A stretch of DNA of 30,723 nucleotides. It comes from COMBO-56-21 sp038852315 (GTDB lineage Archaea > Thermoplasmatota > Thermoplasmata > UBA10834). Below, piece by piece: positions 15,611 through 22,421 of this stretch. The stretch's first letter is position 1, and each line of letters opens with the position of its first letter. The stretch is from positions 1 through 30,723 of the forward strand of contig JAWCKF010000022.1 of assembly GCA_038852315.1 (NCBI GenBank), read 5' to 3'. The translations under genes and the position numbers were made by a program. The notes under the pieces were generated by a model. That model was not told the DNA's origin, ran no database searches, and saw only the letters and a program-made list of their open reading frames with translations.

Positions 15611-16497
15611 AGCTGAAGGAGATGCCAGACGAGGAACTGTTCACCAGAGGGCATACGGCCTGCGCTGGATGCGGGGCGGCCACTGCGGTGAGGAACATCA
15701 TGAAGATCCTCGGCAAGGACACCATCGTGGTCAATCCCGCGTGCTGCCTCCTGATATTCGGCGCGACCTATCCTCTGGTGGCGTGGAAGGTCCCGTTCCA
15801 CCATGTCGCGTTCGAGAACACCGCCGTCTGCGCCGCGGGCGTGTCAAGGGCGCTCAGGATGCAGGGCAACGACCACACACTCGTGATGGGCATCGCGGGC
15901 GACGGCGGGACGGCTGACATAGGCATTCAGGCACTCTCGGGCTGTGCTGAGAGGAACGAGGACATGCTCTATGTGATGTACGACAACGAGGCATACATGA
16001 ACACTGGGATACAGCGGTCTGGCTCGACGCCCTTCGGCGCGTGGACCACCACCACGCCTGTCGGGAAGGTCAAGGCAGGCAAGGAGAACTTCAAGAAGGA
16101 TATGCCGCTCATCATGATGGCCCACAACGTCCCGTACGTGGCGACCGCATCGGTCGCTCACATCCAGGACTTCATCAACAAGTTCGAGAAGGCCAAGCGC
16201 ATCAAGGGCTTCAGGTATATCCAGGTGTTCACGCCGTGTCCTACCGGCTGGAGGCACGACACGTCGAAGACGATCGAGATAGCCAGGCTGGCCGTCGATA
16301 CGGGCATGTGGACTCTCTACGAGTGCGAGAACGGGAAGGTCACCATCAACAGGAAGCCGAAGATGACGCCCGTTGCGGAGTACCTAAAGCTCCAGGGTCG
16401 CTTCAGGCACATGAAGGAAGAGGACATCAAGAAGCTCCAGGAGTGGGTTCTCAAGAAGTGGGAGGCGGACGAGAAGTACGCCCAGTGCAGGCAGTAG
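15607..16497 (+). CDS. porB: pyruvate/2-oxoacid:ferredoxin oxidoreductase beta subunit (TPP-binding)
   Basis: The beta subunit binds thiamine diphosphate and one iron-sulfur cluster. The TPP motif runs from GDGGTADIG at about 98-106 to the metal-binding Asn in YDNEAYMNTG at about 125-134. Likely cluster cysteines are C19 and C22 in TACAGCG, one at C46/C47 (PACC), and one in TPCPTGW near 215. The segment RSGSTPFGAWTTTTPVGK is the family signature next to the TPP site. The 296-residue length is typical. It starts at a GTG that overlaps the alpha stop. The operon ends here, 44 bases before the convergent acetyltransferase gene on the other strand. The partners are all present, so the enzyme is probably functional; substrate choice between pyruvate and branched 2-oxoacids is open. 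Confidence 0.94.
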   Translation: MKLKEMPDEELFTRGHTACAGCGAATAVRNIMKILGKDTIVVNPACCLLIFGATYPLVAWKVPFHHVAFENTAVCAAGVSRALRMQGNDHTLVMGIAGDGGTADIGIQALSGCAERNEDMLYVMYDNEAYMNTGIQRSGSTPFGAWTTTTPVGKVKAGKENFKKDMPLIMMAHNVPYVATASVAHIQDFINKFEKAKRIKGFRYIQVFTPCPTGWRHDTSKTIEIARLAVDTGMWTLYECENGKVTINRKPKMTPVAEYLKLQGRFRHMKEEDIKKLQEWVLKKWEADEKYAQCRQ

Positions 16498-16541
16498 GTC
16501 TAGTGGGATATGCGGGGGCGCGTCGCGCTCTCCATCCGCTC

Positions 16542-17387
16542 TCAGAGCGTCTTCATCATCTCTATCTGCCTCATCGTGACCTTGAAGTCGAATTTGTCCA
16601 GCATCCTCAGCGTGGGCGCGTCCTCGTTCACGTTGTATACCCCTACCTTGAACGCCCCCAGCGTCCAGAGCCTGGTCAGCGCGAATCTTGCCAGAACTGT
16701 GCCGATACCCCTTCCTCTCTTCTCGGGCACGACCCCGAGGAACGGTATGAACCCGTTGGTGTCTATGGACCTCACCAACACGAACCCGCCATCGGTTGCG
16801 TAGCATTCGGCGCTCCTCGCCGCGTGGACGAGCGCCTCCACCTTCCTCCTCTGCCAGCACGTCGCGGCGTAGGAGCGCTGGTGAAGTCTCACAATCTCCT
16901 CCAGGCCCGCCTTCCTCGGCGGCTCTCCGAAGCCCTCGAACCTCGTCGGCCTGCCCTCGGCGGTCACGAACCTGCGCGTCTCGACGTAACCCAGGCGCTC
17001 GTAGAGCATCTGAGCTCTGGTGTTTCCTTCTATGACCTCCAGGTACAGCTCCCTGACGCCTCTGTCCCTGCAGAAGCTCTCAGCCTCGAGCATCAGCATC
17101 TTGCCTATGCCTTTACCGCGCATGCCTGGGACGACGCCGACGCCGCCGATCCACGCCTCCTGCCCGTCTATGACTGGGTTGGCGTATCCTACTATCCTGT
17201 CGCCTGAGACCGCCACCAGCACATCCTCGAGGTCCCCTCCGACAGACTTCTGGAAGTCCAGGAAGAACTGGCGCGAAGACCTCATGGGCACTATGTAGTC
17301 CGAGAAGATGTCGTTCTGGACTTCCACGAGCTCGTCCAGTCGGTCCGGATCCAGGCGCCTTATCTCAACATCAGCGGGCGTTCCCAT
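16542..17387 (-). CDS. tandem GNAT-family N-acetyltransferase
   Basis: This 281-residue protein has two GNAT acetyltransferase domains in a row. The first (about 7-140) carries the acetyl-CoA pyrophosphate loop GVVPGMRGKGIGKMLM (R90, G91, G93, G95), then GNTRAQMLYERLGY. The second (about 150-281) has GVVPEKRGRGIGTVLA (R224-G229) and ends DKFDFKV. Both loops look intact, so either domain could bind acetyl-CoA; in many tandem GNATs only one is catalytic. Downstream of the lysyl-tRNA synthetase gene on the same strand with a nine-base gap, it is probably cotranscribed with it. That neighbour hints at a translation-linked or protein/amino-acid acetylation role, but the acceptor is unknown. The start ATG at 17387 is followed by the conserved VEIRRLDP opening. 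Confidence 0.88.
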   Translation of the reverse strand: MGTPADVEIRRLDPDRLDELVEVQNDIFSDYIVPMRSSRQFFLDFQKSVGGDLEDVLVAVSGDRIVGYANPVIDGQEAWIGGVGVVPGMRGKGIGKMLMLEAESFCRDRGVRELYLEVIEGNTRAQMLYERLGYVETRRFVTAEGRPTRFEGFGEPPRKAGLEEIVRLHQRSYAATCWQRRKVEALVHAARSAECYATDGGFVLVRSIDTNGFIPFLGVVPEKRGRGIGTVLARFALTRLWTLGAFKVGVYNVNEDAPTLRMLDKFDFKVTMRQIEMMKTL

Positions 17388-17396
17388 CTGCTCCTT

Positions 17397-18881
17397 CTAC
17401 ACGGCCTCGGGTTTCATGTGGGGGAACAGGATGACCTCTTTGATCGAGTGCGAGTCGGTGAGTATCATCGCGAGCCTGTCAATGCCTATTCCGAGCCCTC
17501 CGGTCGGCGGCAAACCATACTCGAGCGCTCGGATGTAGTCCATGTCGATCGGGTGGGCCTCCTCGTCCCCCTCCCGCTTGAGCCTGTCCTGCTCCCTGAA
17601 CCTCTGCTCCTGCTCTTCGGGATCGTTCAGCTCCGAGAACGCGTTCGCGAACTCCCATCCGTTTATGAACAGCTCGAAACGCTCCACCAGTGCCGGGTTG
17701 CCCCTCTTCCTCTTCGCCAGGGGCGAGACCTCTATCGGGTGGTCGATGACGAAGGTAGGATTGATGAGGTTCGGCTGGGCCTTCTGGTCGAATATCTCGG
17801 ACACTATCTTGCCCATCTCGTCGCAGTCCTCGATGTCCCTCACGCCCAGCTGCAAGGCCGCATCTCTTGCATCCTCGACCGTCTTGAGCGAGAATATGTC
17901 GAGCCCCGTGTACTTCTGCACAGCATCGTGCATGGTTATCCTGGTCCACGGCCTCCTGAAGTCGAGGACCTTGTCCCCGTACTTTATCTGGTCGGTGCCA
18001 AGGATGTGCACGGCCGTGTCGTAAATCAGGCTCTCGGTGAGGTCCATTATGTCGTTGTAGTCCGCATAGGCCTCGTAGAGCTCCATCGAGGTGTACTCGG
18101 GATAGTGCTGAGCGTCTATGTCCTCGTTCCTGAAGTTGTGTCCGATCTCGTAGACCTTCTCCATGTCGCCCACGATGCACCTCTTGTGGTAGAGCTCGGG
18201 CGCAATCCTCAGGTAGAGGTCTATGTCCAGGTAGTTGTGGTGGGTGACGAAGGGTCTGGCCAGAGCGCCTCCGTATAGCGGTTGAAGGATCGGCGTCTCT
18301 ATCTCGATGAACCCGCGGGAGTTGAGCCATTCCCGAATGAACGCGACCATCTTGCTGCGCCTGATGAACTTCTCCCGCACGTCCTGGTTCATGATCAGAT
18401 CCAGGTACCTCTGCCTGTACCTCATCTGGACATCCTGTAGACCGTGAAACTTCTCTGGGAACGGCGCTATCGCCTTGCACAGTATCTCGAAGTCCTTGAT
18501 CGCGACCGTTATCTCTCCCGCCTTGGTCCTGAAGACATGGCCCTTGACGCCGACGATGTCCCCGATGTCGAGCGACCTGAACAGCTCGAACCTCTCCTTC
18601 CCCAAGTCATCGAGCCTGAAGTACAGCTGCACTTTGCCGTCCCTGTCCGACAGGTCCGCGAAGCCGGCCTTGCCGTGCAGCCTCATGCCCATTATCCTGC
18701 CTGCGGTGGATATCTCGACCGGGCTCCTCTCGGCACCGACGTCCGCAAACTCCGACTTGATCTTCGTGGAGTTGTGGGTGCGGACGTATCTGTACTTCTT
18801 GTATGGGTCGAGGCCCTTCGCCTGCAGCTCCCTCAGCTTCCTCCTCCTCTGGGCCTTGAGCTCGCTCTCGTCTTCCGGCAT
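17397..18881 (-). CDS. lysS: lysyl-tRNA synthetase, class II
   Basis: This enzyme attaches lysine to tRNA-Lys. The 494 residues hold an N-terminal OB-fold anticodon-binding domain (about 50-160: ISTAGRIMGMRLHGKAGF, DRDGKVQLYF) and the class II catalytic core. Motif 1 lies in the segment RYRQRYLDLIMN to RGFIEIETP; LysRS-specific residues appear in GGALARPFVTHHNYLD. Motif 2 is HNFRNEDIDAQHYPEYTSMEL and motif 3 is GLGIGIDRLAM near the end. Most archaea use the unrelated class I LysRS, so a bacterial-type class II enzyme suggests past transfer or one of the lineages that kept it. The usual HNPEFT in motif 2 reads HYPEYT. The start ATG at 18881 has a TATA-like element about 50 bases upstream. The acetyltransferase gene follows nine bases downstream. 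Confidence 0.96.
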   Translation of the reverse strand: MPEDESELKAQRRRKLRELQAKGLDPYKKYRYVRTHNSTKIKSEFADVGAERSPVEISTAGRIMGMRLHGKAGFADLSDRDGKVQLYFRLDDLGKERFELFRSLDIGDIVGVKGHVFRTKAGEITVAIKDFEILCKAIAPFPEKFHGLQDVQMRYRQRYLDLIMNQDVREKFIRRSKMVAFIREWLNSRGFIEIETPILQPLYGGALARPFVTHHNYLDIDLYLRIAPELYHKRCIVGDMEKVYEIGHNFRNEDIDAQHYPEYTSMELYEAYADYNDIMDLTESLIYDTAVHILGTDQIKYGDKVLDFRRPWTRITMHDAVQKYTGLDIFSLKTVEDARDAALQLGVRDIEDCDEMGKIVSEIFDQKAQPNLINPTFVIDHPIEVSPLAKRKRGNPALVERFELFINGWEFANAFSELNDPEEQEQRFREQDRLKREGDEEAHPIDMDYIRALEYGLPPTGGLGIGIDRLAMILTDSHSIKEVILFPHMKPEAV

Positions 18882-18929
18882 GTCACGAATCCCTCTGCAT
18901 GGGCGCCGCGCTGTGATATCCGCCCTGCC

Positions 18930-18940
18930 TACTTAAACCT
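18930..18940 (-). promoter_or_regulatory. TATA-like promoter for lysS
   Basis: Read on the minus strand this is AGGTTTAAGTA, a good archaeal TATA-type element. It lies about 50 bases before the lysS ATG, predicting a leader of roughly 25 bases. The rest of the 164-base gap between lysS and the response regulator shows no gene or RNA that I can recognise. Confidence 0.5.
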
Positions 18941-19045
18941 AGGCCGGTCGCGCAGACGCAGTCGTTCACACTCTCTGGCACACTCATCAATCCAACCTCT
19001 CCGATAATCGGTCGAAGCCGGGCCTGCCTCAGGTCTCCGGCTCCG

Positions 19046-19423
19046 CTAGCTCTTGTCCTTCGAGGCCGCCTGAAGCTCCTCTGCCTCCTTGATGGCTTGA
19101 AGCAGCTCCTCGATTCTGAACGGCTTCAACAGGAACCCTTTGGCTCCCGCGGCAAGCGCCTCCTTCTCTATATGGAGGTCGGCGCTGCCGAAGAATATAG
19201 TCGCCTCGGGGTTCATCTTGAGGATCTCCTGCGTGGCGCTCACTCCGTCCTTGACAGGCATCCTCTGGTCCATGATGATGACCACGGGCTTCTCCTTCAT
19301 CTCCTTGTACTTCCTGACGGCCTCCTCGCCGTCCGAGGCCACGCCAACGACCGTGTGCCCGTTGGCTTCGAGGATGTCCCTGTAGAGATCTACGATGAAC
19401 TTCTCATCGTCTACGAGGAACAC
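19046..19423 (-). CDS. stand-alone response-regulator receiver domain (CheY-like)
   Basis: This is a single receiver domain of about 125-128 residues with no output domain. Numbering from the GTG at 19423, the acidic pair is D5/D6 in FLVDDEKF, the phospho-acceptor is D52 in VVIIMDQRMPVKDG, the switch serine is in IFFGSADL, and the conserved lysine is in GFLLKPFR. It would be phosphorylated by a histidine kinase and act by protein contact; the GAF histidine kinase at 19837-21171 is the obvious candidate, although Sec61-beta lies between them on the other strand. The start is uncertain. GTG 19423 slightly trims the first strand and lies 15 bases past a perfect GGAGGT (19439-19444), whereas an ATC codon at 19430-19432, six bases after GGAGGT, gives the more natural MATVFLVDDE. 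Confidence 0.9.
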   Translation of the reverse strand: MFLVDDEKFIVDLYRDILEANGHTVVGVASDGEEAVRKYKEMKEKPVVIIMDQRMPVKDGVSATQEILKMNPEATIFFGSADLHIEKEALAAGAKGFLLKPFRIEELLQAIKEAEELQAASKDKS

Positions 19424-19438
19424 TGTCGCGATGGTAAG

Positions 19439-19444
19439 ACCTCC
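19439..19444 (-). promoter_or_regulatory. strong ribosome-binding site that questions the receiver gene's start
   Basis: GGAGGT on the minus strand is a perfect Shine-Dalgarno sequence. It is 15 bases from the annotated GTG but six bases from an in-frame ATC. No ATG, GTG or TTG lies in frame at the usual spacing. It supports either a non-standard ATC start or an unusually long spacer. Confidence 0.55.
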
Positions 19445-19496
19445 GTTGCAGGTGCCGGCCGAACGCCTGTGCGATGCCTGTTGCCCAGGACAGCCT

Positions 19497-19519
19497 TCGG
19501 ACCGAACTCCTCGGTCCGA
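19497..19519 (-). promoter_or_regulatory. 9-bp hairpin in the leader of the receiver gene
   Basis: TCGGACCGA and TCGGTCCGA pair perfectly around a five-base loop. On the minus strand, the sense of the receiver gene, the loop reads GGAGT. It lies about 65 bases before the coding start and downstream of a TATA-like element, so it would be in the transcript leader. It could be an RNA structure or an operator. Confidence 0.5.
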
Positions 19520-19552
19520 GCCAGACTGGGAAGTGACAATCGGTCTGGAGAT

Positions 19553-19560
19553 TATTTAAT
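19553..19560 (-). promoter_or_regulatory. TATA-like promoter for the receiver gene
   Basis: On the minus strand ATTAAATA follows AGGAAAATC, a good BRE/TATA arrangement. Transcription would start near 19528-19533 and leave a leader of about 95-100 bases. A second inverted repeat, CCAGAC at 19521-19526 with GTCTGG at 19543-19548, straddles the predicted start. Confidence 0.5.
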
Positions 19561-19633
19561 GATTTTCCTGATGTCGCATAGCCAGAGCTTGGCTGCTGGA
19601 CTTGCGAGCTTCCATCGTCTGCTCCAGTCAACG

Positions 19634-19641
19634 TTTAAATA
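19634..19641 (+). promoter_or_regulatory. TATA box for Sec61-beta
   Basis: TTTAAATA lies 31 bases before the ATG at 19673, putting transcription start near 19666. A GGAG immediately before the ATG is too close to be a normal ribosome-binding site, so translation is probably near-leaderless. Confidence 0.6.
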
Positions 19642-19672
19642 GCGAATCCTCCAATAGGACCGTCCGAAGGAG

Positions 19673-19840
19673 ATGCCTAAGAACAAGAAAGGAGAGGGGT
19701 TCCACTCAGCTGCGGGGCTGATAAGGTACTTCGACTCAGAAGACGACAAGGCCCTGAAGGTCAACCCGTGGGCCGTAGTTGCGATGTGCATAGCCGTCTC
19801 CGCGATTGTCATAGTCCTGGGCATCCTTTATCCGACCTAG
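19673..19840 (+). CDS. secG: preprotein translocase Sec61-beta subunit (archaeal SecG)
   Basis: This is a 55-residue tail-anchored protein, the third subunit of the SecYEG/Sec61 channel through which proteins cross or enter the membrane. The archaeal family pattern is clear: a basic start MPKNKKGEGFHSAAGLIRYF, then DSEDDKALKVNPWAV, and one hydrophobic helix at about 34-52 ending at the C-terminus. The motif of Gly, Leu-Ile-Arg-Tyr-Phe and then Pro before the helix is diagnostic. A strong TTTAAATA promoter lies 31 bases upstream. The gene's TAG stop overlaps the TAG stop of the convergent histidine kinase inside a CTAG, so the two coding regions overlap by four bases (19837-19840). Confidence 0.93.
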   Translation: MPKNKKGEGFHSAAGLIRYFDSEDDKALKVNPWAVVAMCIAVSAIVIVLGILYPT

Positions 19841-21171
19841 GCCTGGGATGACGACTTCGGCAGCTCGACCTTGAAGACGCTGCCCTTCGACCGGTCGCCT
19901 TTCACCCGGTCCTCGACCCATATCCTGCCCTTGTAGGTCTCGACCAGCGTCTTCGCTATGTGGAGGCCGAGGCCCGTCCCGAGAGGAGATGCGGGAGCCT
20001 GGGCGAACCTGTCGAATATCCTCCCCTTGAGGCTATCCTCTATCCCCGGGCCGCGGTCTGCGATTGAGACGCACCAGAACTCGCGCTTGTCCGAGCAGGT
20101 CCCTGAGATGTCCACGTCTATCTCCACCGGGTCGTGTTCGTCGAACTTGATCGCGTTCGAGAAGATGTTAAGGAATATCTCCTTGGCCAGCTCGTTCAAG
20201 TCACTCAGCTTTGGGGTGCCGTCGTCCGCGAGGTTGAGCTTCACCTCCTTCCCGAAGCCGGACGTGTGCGCGGCGGCGAACGCCTCACGGACGACGTCTG
20301 CAATGTTCATCGGACGGAGGCTCTTGGCTTCCGCCGACTCAATCCTCGCGTACACGCTCACGCTCCGCACAAGCTTGTTGAGGTTCATGACCTGGTCGTG
20401 GGCCTTCGCGAGGCTTTTCCTCGCGGGCAACGGGATGTCCGGACGCGACATGGCAAGCTCGATGAAGCCGCTCACAGCCTGCGCGTAGTTGTTGACGTCG
20501 TGGCCGATGAGATCCAGGAGCAGCTCGATCTTCTTCCTCTCGGTTTCAATCTCGTCGTACAGCTCCGCGTTCTGAATCGCTATCGCTGCGAGGTCGGAGA
20601 AGACTTCGATCGCATGGATAGTCTCGTCTGAGGGTATCTTGCCGTCCTGTGGTTCGTCGATCTCCAGGTACCCGAGGAGACTCCCGTCCCTCGCGAACAT
20701 CAGAAAATCTATGTAGTCGTTCTCGTGCCACTCGTCGGGGAACCTGCGCGCCCTATCCATACGCTCTGGATGCGCGACAAACAGCATGTCCTCCTCGTCG
20801 GGCTCCCACCCCTCCGCTGGCACATAGTACACGTTCCTGCCAATCTTCAGCTCCGGCCTGAGGTCCCGTCTCATCCTCTCCATGGTGTACTTGACCTTGC
20901 GGAGTTCCTTCTCCGTTTCCGGCGAGAAACCATAGGTCGCCCTCACAGCGAACAGCCCCGAGTCCTTCTCGCGGATGCCCATGTGCACCTTTGCGAGGCC
21001 GTAGGTCTCGGCTACGGTCCTTACGATCTTCTCGAGGAGGGCATCGAGGCTGCCGACATACATCAGCTCGGAGGTCACTTCGAGTATGCTGGCGACGGAG
21101 ACGTCCCTCAGCGGAGCGGACAAGCTCCTTCGAGCCTCTTCCATATTGACTGTCTCCCGCGGCATTCCCAC
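19837..21171 (-). CDS. soluble GAF-domain sensor histidine kinase
   Basis: This is a cytosolic two-component sensor with no membrane segment. Residues about 28-205 hold a GAF-like sensing domain (LDALLEKIVRTVAETYG, LLGYLEIDEPQDG, FSDLAAIAIQNAELYDEI). A short coiled linker leads to the phospho-acceptor H224 in LLDLIGHDVNNYAQA. The ATPase part has the N box in FLNIFSNAIKFDE, G1 in DRGPGIED, the F box IFDRFAQ, and G2 in GTGLGLHIAKTLVE. All key residues are present, so it should be active. The likely partner is the stand-alone receiver 400 bases downstream. The start may be GTG 21171 or ATG 21165. GAF ligands range from small molecules to redox cues and none can be named. It is convergent with Sec61-beta, with overlapping stop codons. 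Confidence 0.93.
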   Translation of the reverse strand: MGMPRETVNMEEARRSLSAPLRDVSVASILEVTSELMYVGSLDALLEKIVRTVAETYGLAKVHMGIREKDSGLFAVRATYGFSPETEKELRKVKYTMERMRRDLRPELKIGRNVYYVPAEGWEPDEEDMLFVAHPERMDRARRFPDEWHENDYIDFLMFARDGSLLGYLEIDEPQDGKIPSDETIHAIEVFSDLAAIAIQNAELYDEIETERKKIELLLDLIGHDVNNYAQAVSGFIELAMSRPDIPLPARKSLAKAHDQVMNLNKLVRSVSVYARIESAEAKSLRPMNIADVVREAFAAAHTSGFGKEVKLNLADDGTPKLSDLNELAKEIFLNIFSNAIKFDEHDPVEIDVDISGTCSDKREFWCVSIADRGPGIEDSLKGRIFDRFAQAPASPLGTGLGLHIAKTLVETYKGRIWVEDRVKGDRSKGSVFKVELPKSSSQA

Positions 21172-21553
21172 CGGCCGCCATTTCCTTCCGTGGTCGGTGA
21201 ACGCTACGGTAGCTAATCCAAATTACCAGTTATGAAGCTATGTGGTAACATCAAATTGGTCACTGTGGAGAGGGTCGTGTGCACTTTCGAATATCCCGTG
21301 CGCACTCGCCGAAGAGATTCCGATGTACAATGGTATGCAATCGAGTCGCCCTCTTAGCCGGAAGCAATATATACGGTCACGGTCCTGCCTGGCCTGCTCG
21401 AGGCGCAAGGACATGGCGTGCATGACGGTCGTGTTTGATTGCCTTCACGGGTGAAGCGACCCGGAGAAGCCAGAGCGCCATCGAGAGATTTCTTCCGTGC
21501 ATTGCTCCAGGTCTTCTGTTGATAACCGCCGATGCAGCTGGAGGTGGACTGCC
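21172..21553. other. 382-base divergent control region between histidine kinase and his operon
   Basis: No convincing gene is present. The AT-rich part at 21205-21260 contains an imperfect inverted repeat (TTACCA at 21223-21228 with TGGTAA at 21243-21248, flanked by CCAAATT and AAATTGG) and probably the kinase promoter. AATATATA at 21366-21373 is the likely his promoter, followed by a leader of about 160 bases. A 13-codon ORF at 21413-21454 lies in that leader; it is judged incidental. Ribosome-binding site GGAGGTGG precedes hisG. Confidence 0.5.
21366..21373 (+). promoter_or_regulatory. probable TATA box of the his operon
   Basis: AATATATA is the best TATA match in the gap before hisG. It would start transcription near 21395 and leave a leader of about 160 bases, unusually long beside the other short leaders seen here. 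Confidence 0.5.
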
Positions 21554-22420
21554 ATGAGCACAGTTAGGATAGCCCTTCCGAACAAGGGAAGGCTGAACCA
21601 GAGCGCAATCAGACTGATGAACAAGATCGGATTTCCGATGCCGGACGCGAGCAATCGCACACTTCTCGCCGAGTTCGGGAAGGGCAGGTACCAGGTGCTC
21701 CTGGCGCGTGCCCAAGACATACCAGAGTTCGTGGAGATGGGAGCTGCCGACCTCGGCATCACTGGCCTGGACCTTGTCAAGGAGACCAACCGGAGGGTCG
21801 AGACTCTCATGGAGCTGGACTTCGGGAGGTGCAGGTTGGTCGTCGCCGTGCCCGAGGAATCTCCCATCGAGGACGCCACCCAGGTCAGGGACGGATGCAC
21901 AGTCGCCACATGCTTCCCAAACCTGACGAGGGCGTTCTTCGAGAGCATCGGCAAGAAGGTGGAGCTAGCCGAGGTTTCGGGCGCGACAGAGGTCGCACCT
22001 CATGTGGGTCTTGCCGAGGTGATAACCGATCTCACAGAGACGGGTTCGACGCTCAAGCTCAATCACTTGAGGGAGGTAGGAGTGATACTCGAATCGGTCG
22101 CCGTGCTAATCGCCAACGGGAAGTCTTTAGTCGAGAAGAAGACCCGGATAGAGGAGGTCACGAGCGCCATCCAGAGCGTTATGAGCGCATCGAAGAAGCG
22201 GTACCTCATGGCGAACGTCCCCAAGGCCAGTCTCCAGAACCTCAAGACACTCATACCAGGTGTCTCGGGTCCCACGGTCATGAACATCATGGGCAGGGAC
22301 GACATGGTGGCGATTCACGCAGTCGTGAACGAGGACGAGGTGAACGGCGTCATCACCATGCTCAAGAGCATAGGAGGGACGGGCATCCTGGTCGTCCCCA
22401 TTGACAGGATGGTACTCTGA
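21554..22420 (+). CDS. hisG: ATP phosphoribosyltransferase, long form
   Basis: This enzyme performs the first and rate-controlling step of histidine synthesis, joining ATP and PRPP to give phosphoribosyl-ATP. The 288 residues start with VRIALPNKGRLNQSAIRLM, typical of HisG, and contain the PRPP-binding region DLGITGLDLVKE and VATCFPNLTRAFF. The final 75 residues (about 210-288: VPKASLQNLKTLIPGVSGP to ILVVPIDRMV) are the ACT-like HisG_C domain that binds histidine for feedback inhibition. This is therefore the long, self-sufficient form that needs no HisZ. The start is ATG 21554, preceded by GGAGGTGG. It is the first gene of the operon, and hisD begins one base after its stop. Confidence 0.96.
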   Translation: MSTVRIALPNKGRLNQSAIRLMNKIGFPMPDASNRTLLAEFGKGRYQVLLARAQDIPEFVEMGAADLGITGLDLVKETNRRVETLMELDFGRCRLVVAVPEESPIEDATQVRDGCTVATCFPNLTRAFFESIGKKVELAEVSGATEVAPHVGLAEVITDLTETGSTLKLNHLREVGVILESVAVLIANGKSLVEKKTRIEEVTSAIQSVMSASKKRYLMANVPKASLQNLKTLIPGVSGPTVMNIMGRDDMVAIHAVVNEDEVNGVITMLKSIGGTGILVVPIDRMVL

Positions 22421-22421
22421 C

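Noticed and set aside
16041..17207. 388-codon plus-strand frame across porB and the acetyltransferase
   Set aside because: It runs out of frame through porB and antisense to the GNAT gene, both clearly real, and its composition is typical of a shadow frame.
18882..19045. Possible tRNA or small RNA in the gap between lysS and the receiver gene
   Set aside because: GGTCGAAGCC recalls a T-loop, but no acceptor stem, D-arm or anticodon arm can be drawn around it.
21413..21454. 13-codon ORF before hisG as a histidine leader peptide
   Set aside because: It has one His codon, no run of His, and no attenuator-like hairpin was seen. Ribosome-coupled attenuation of this kind is not expected in archaea.
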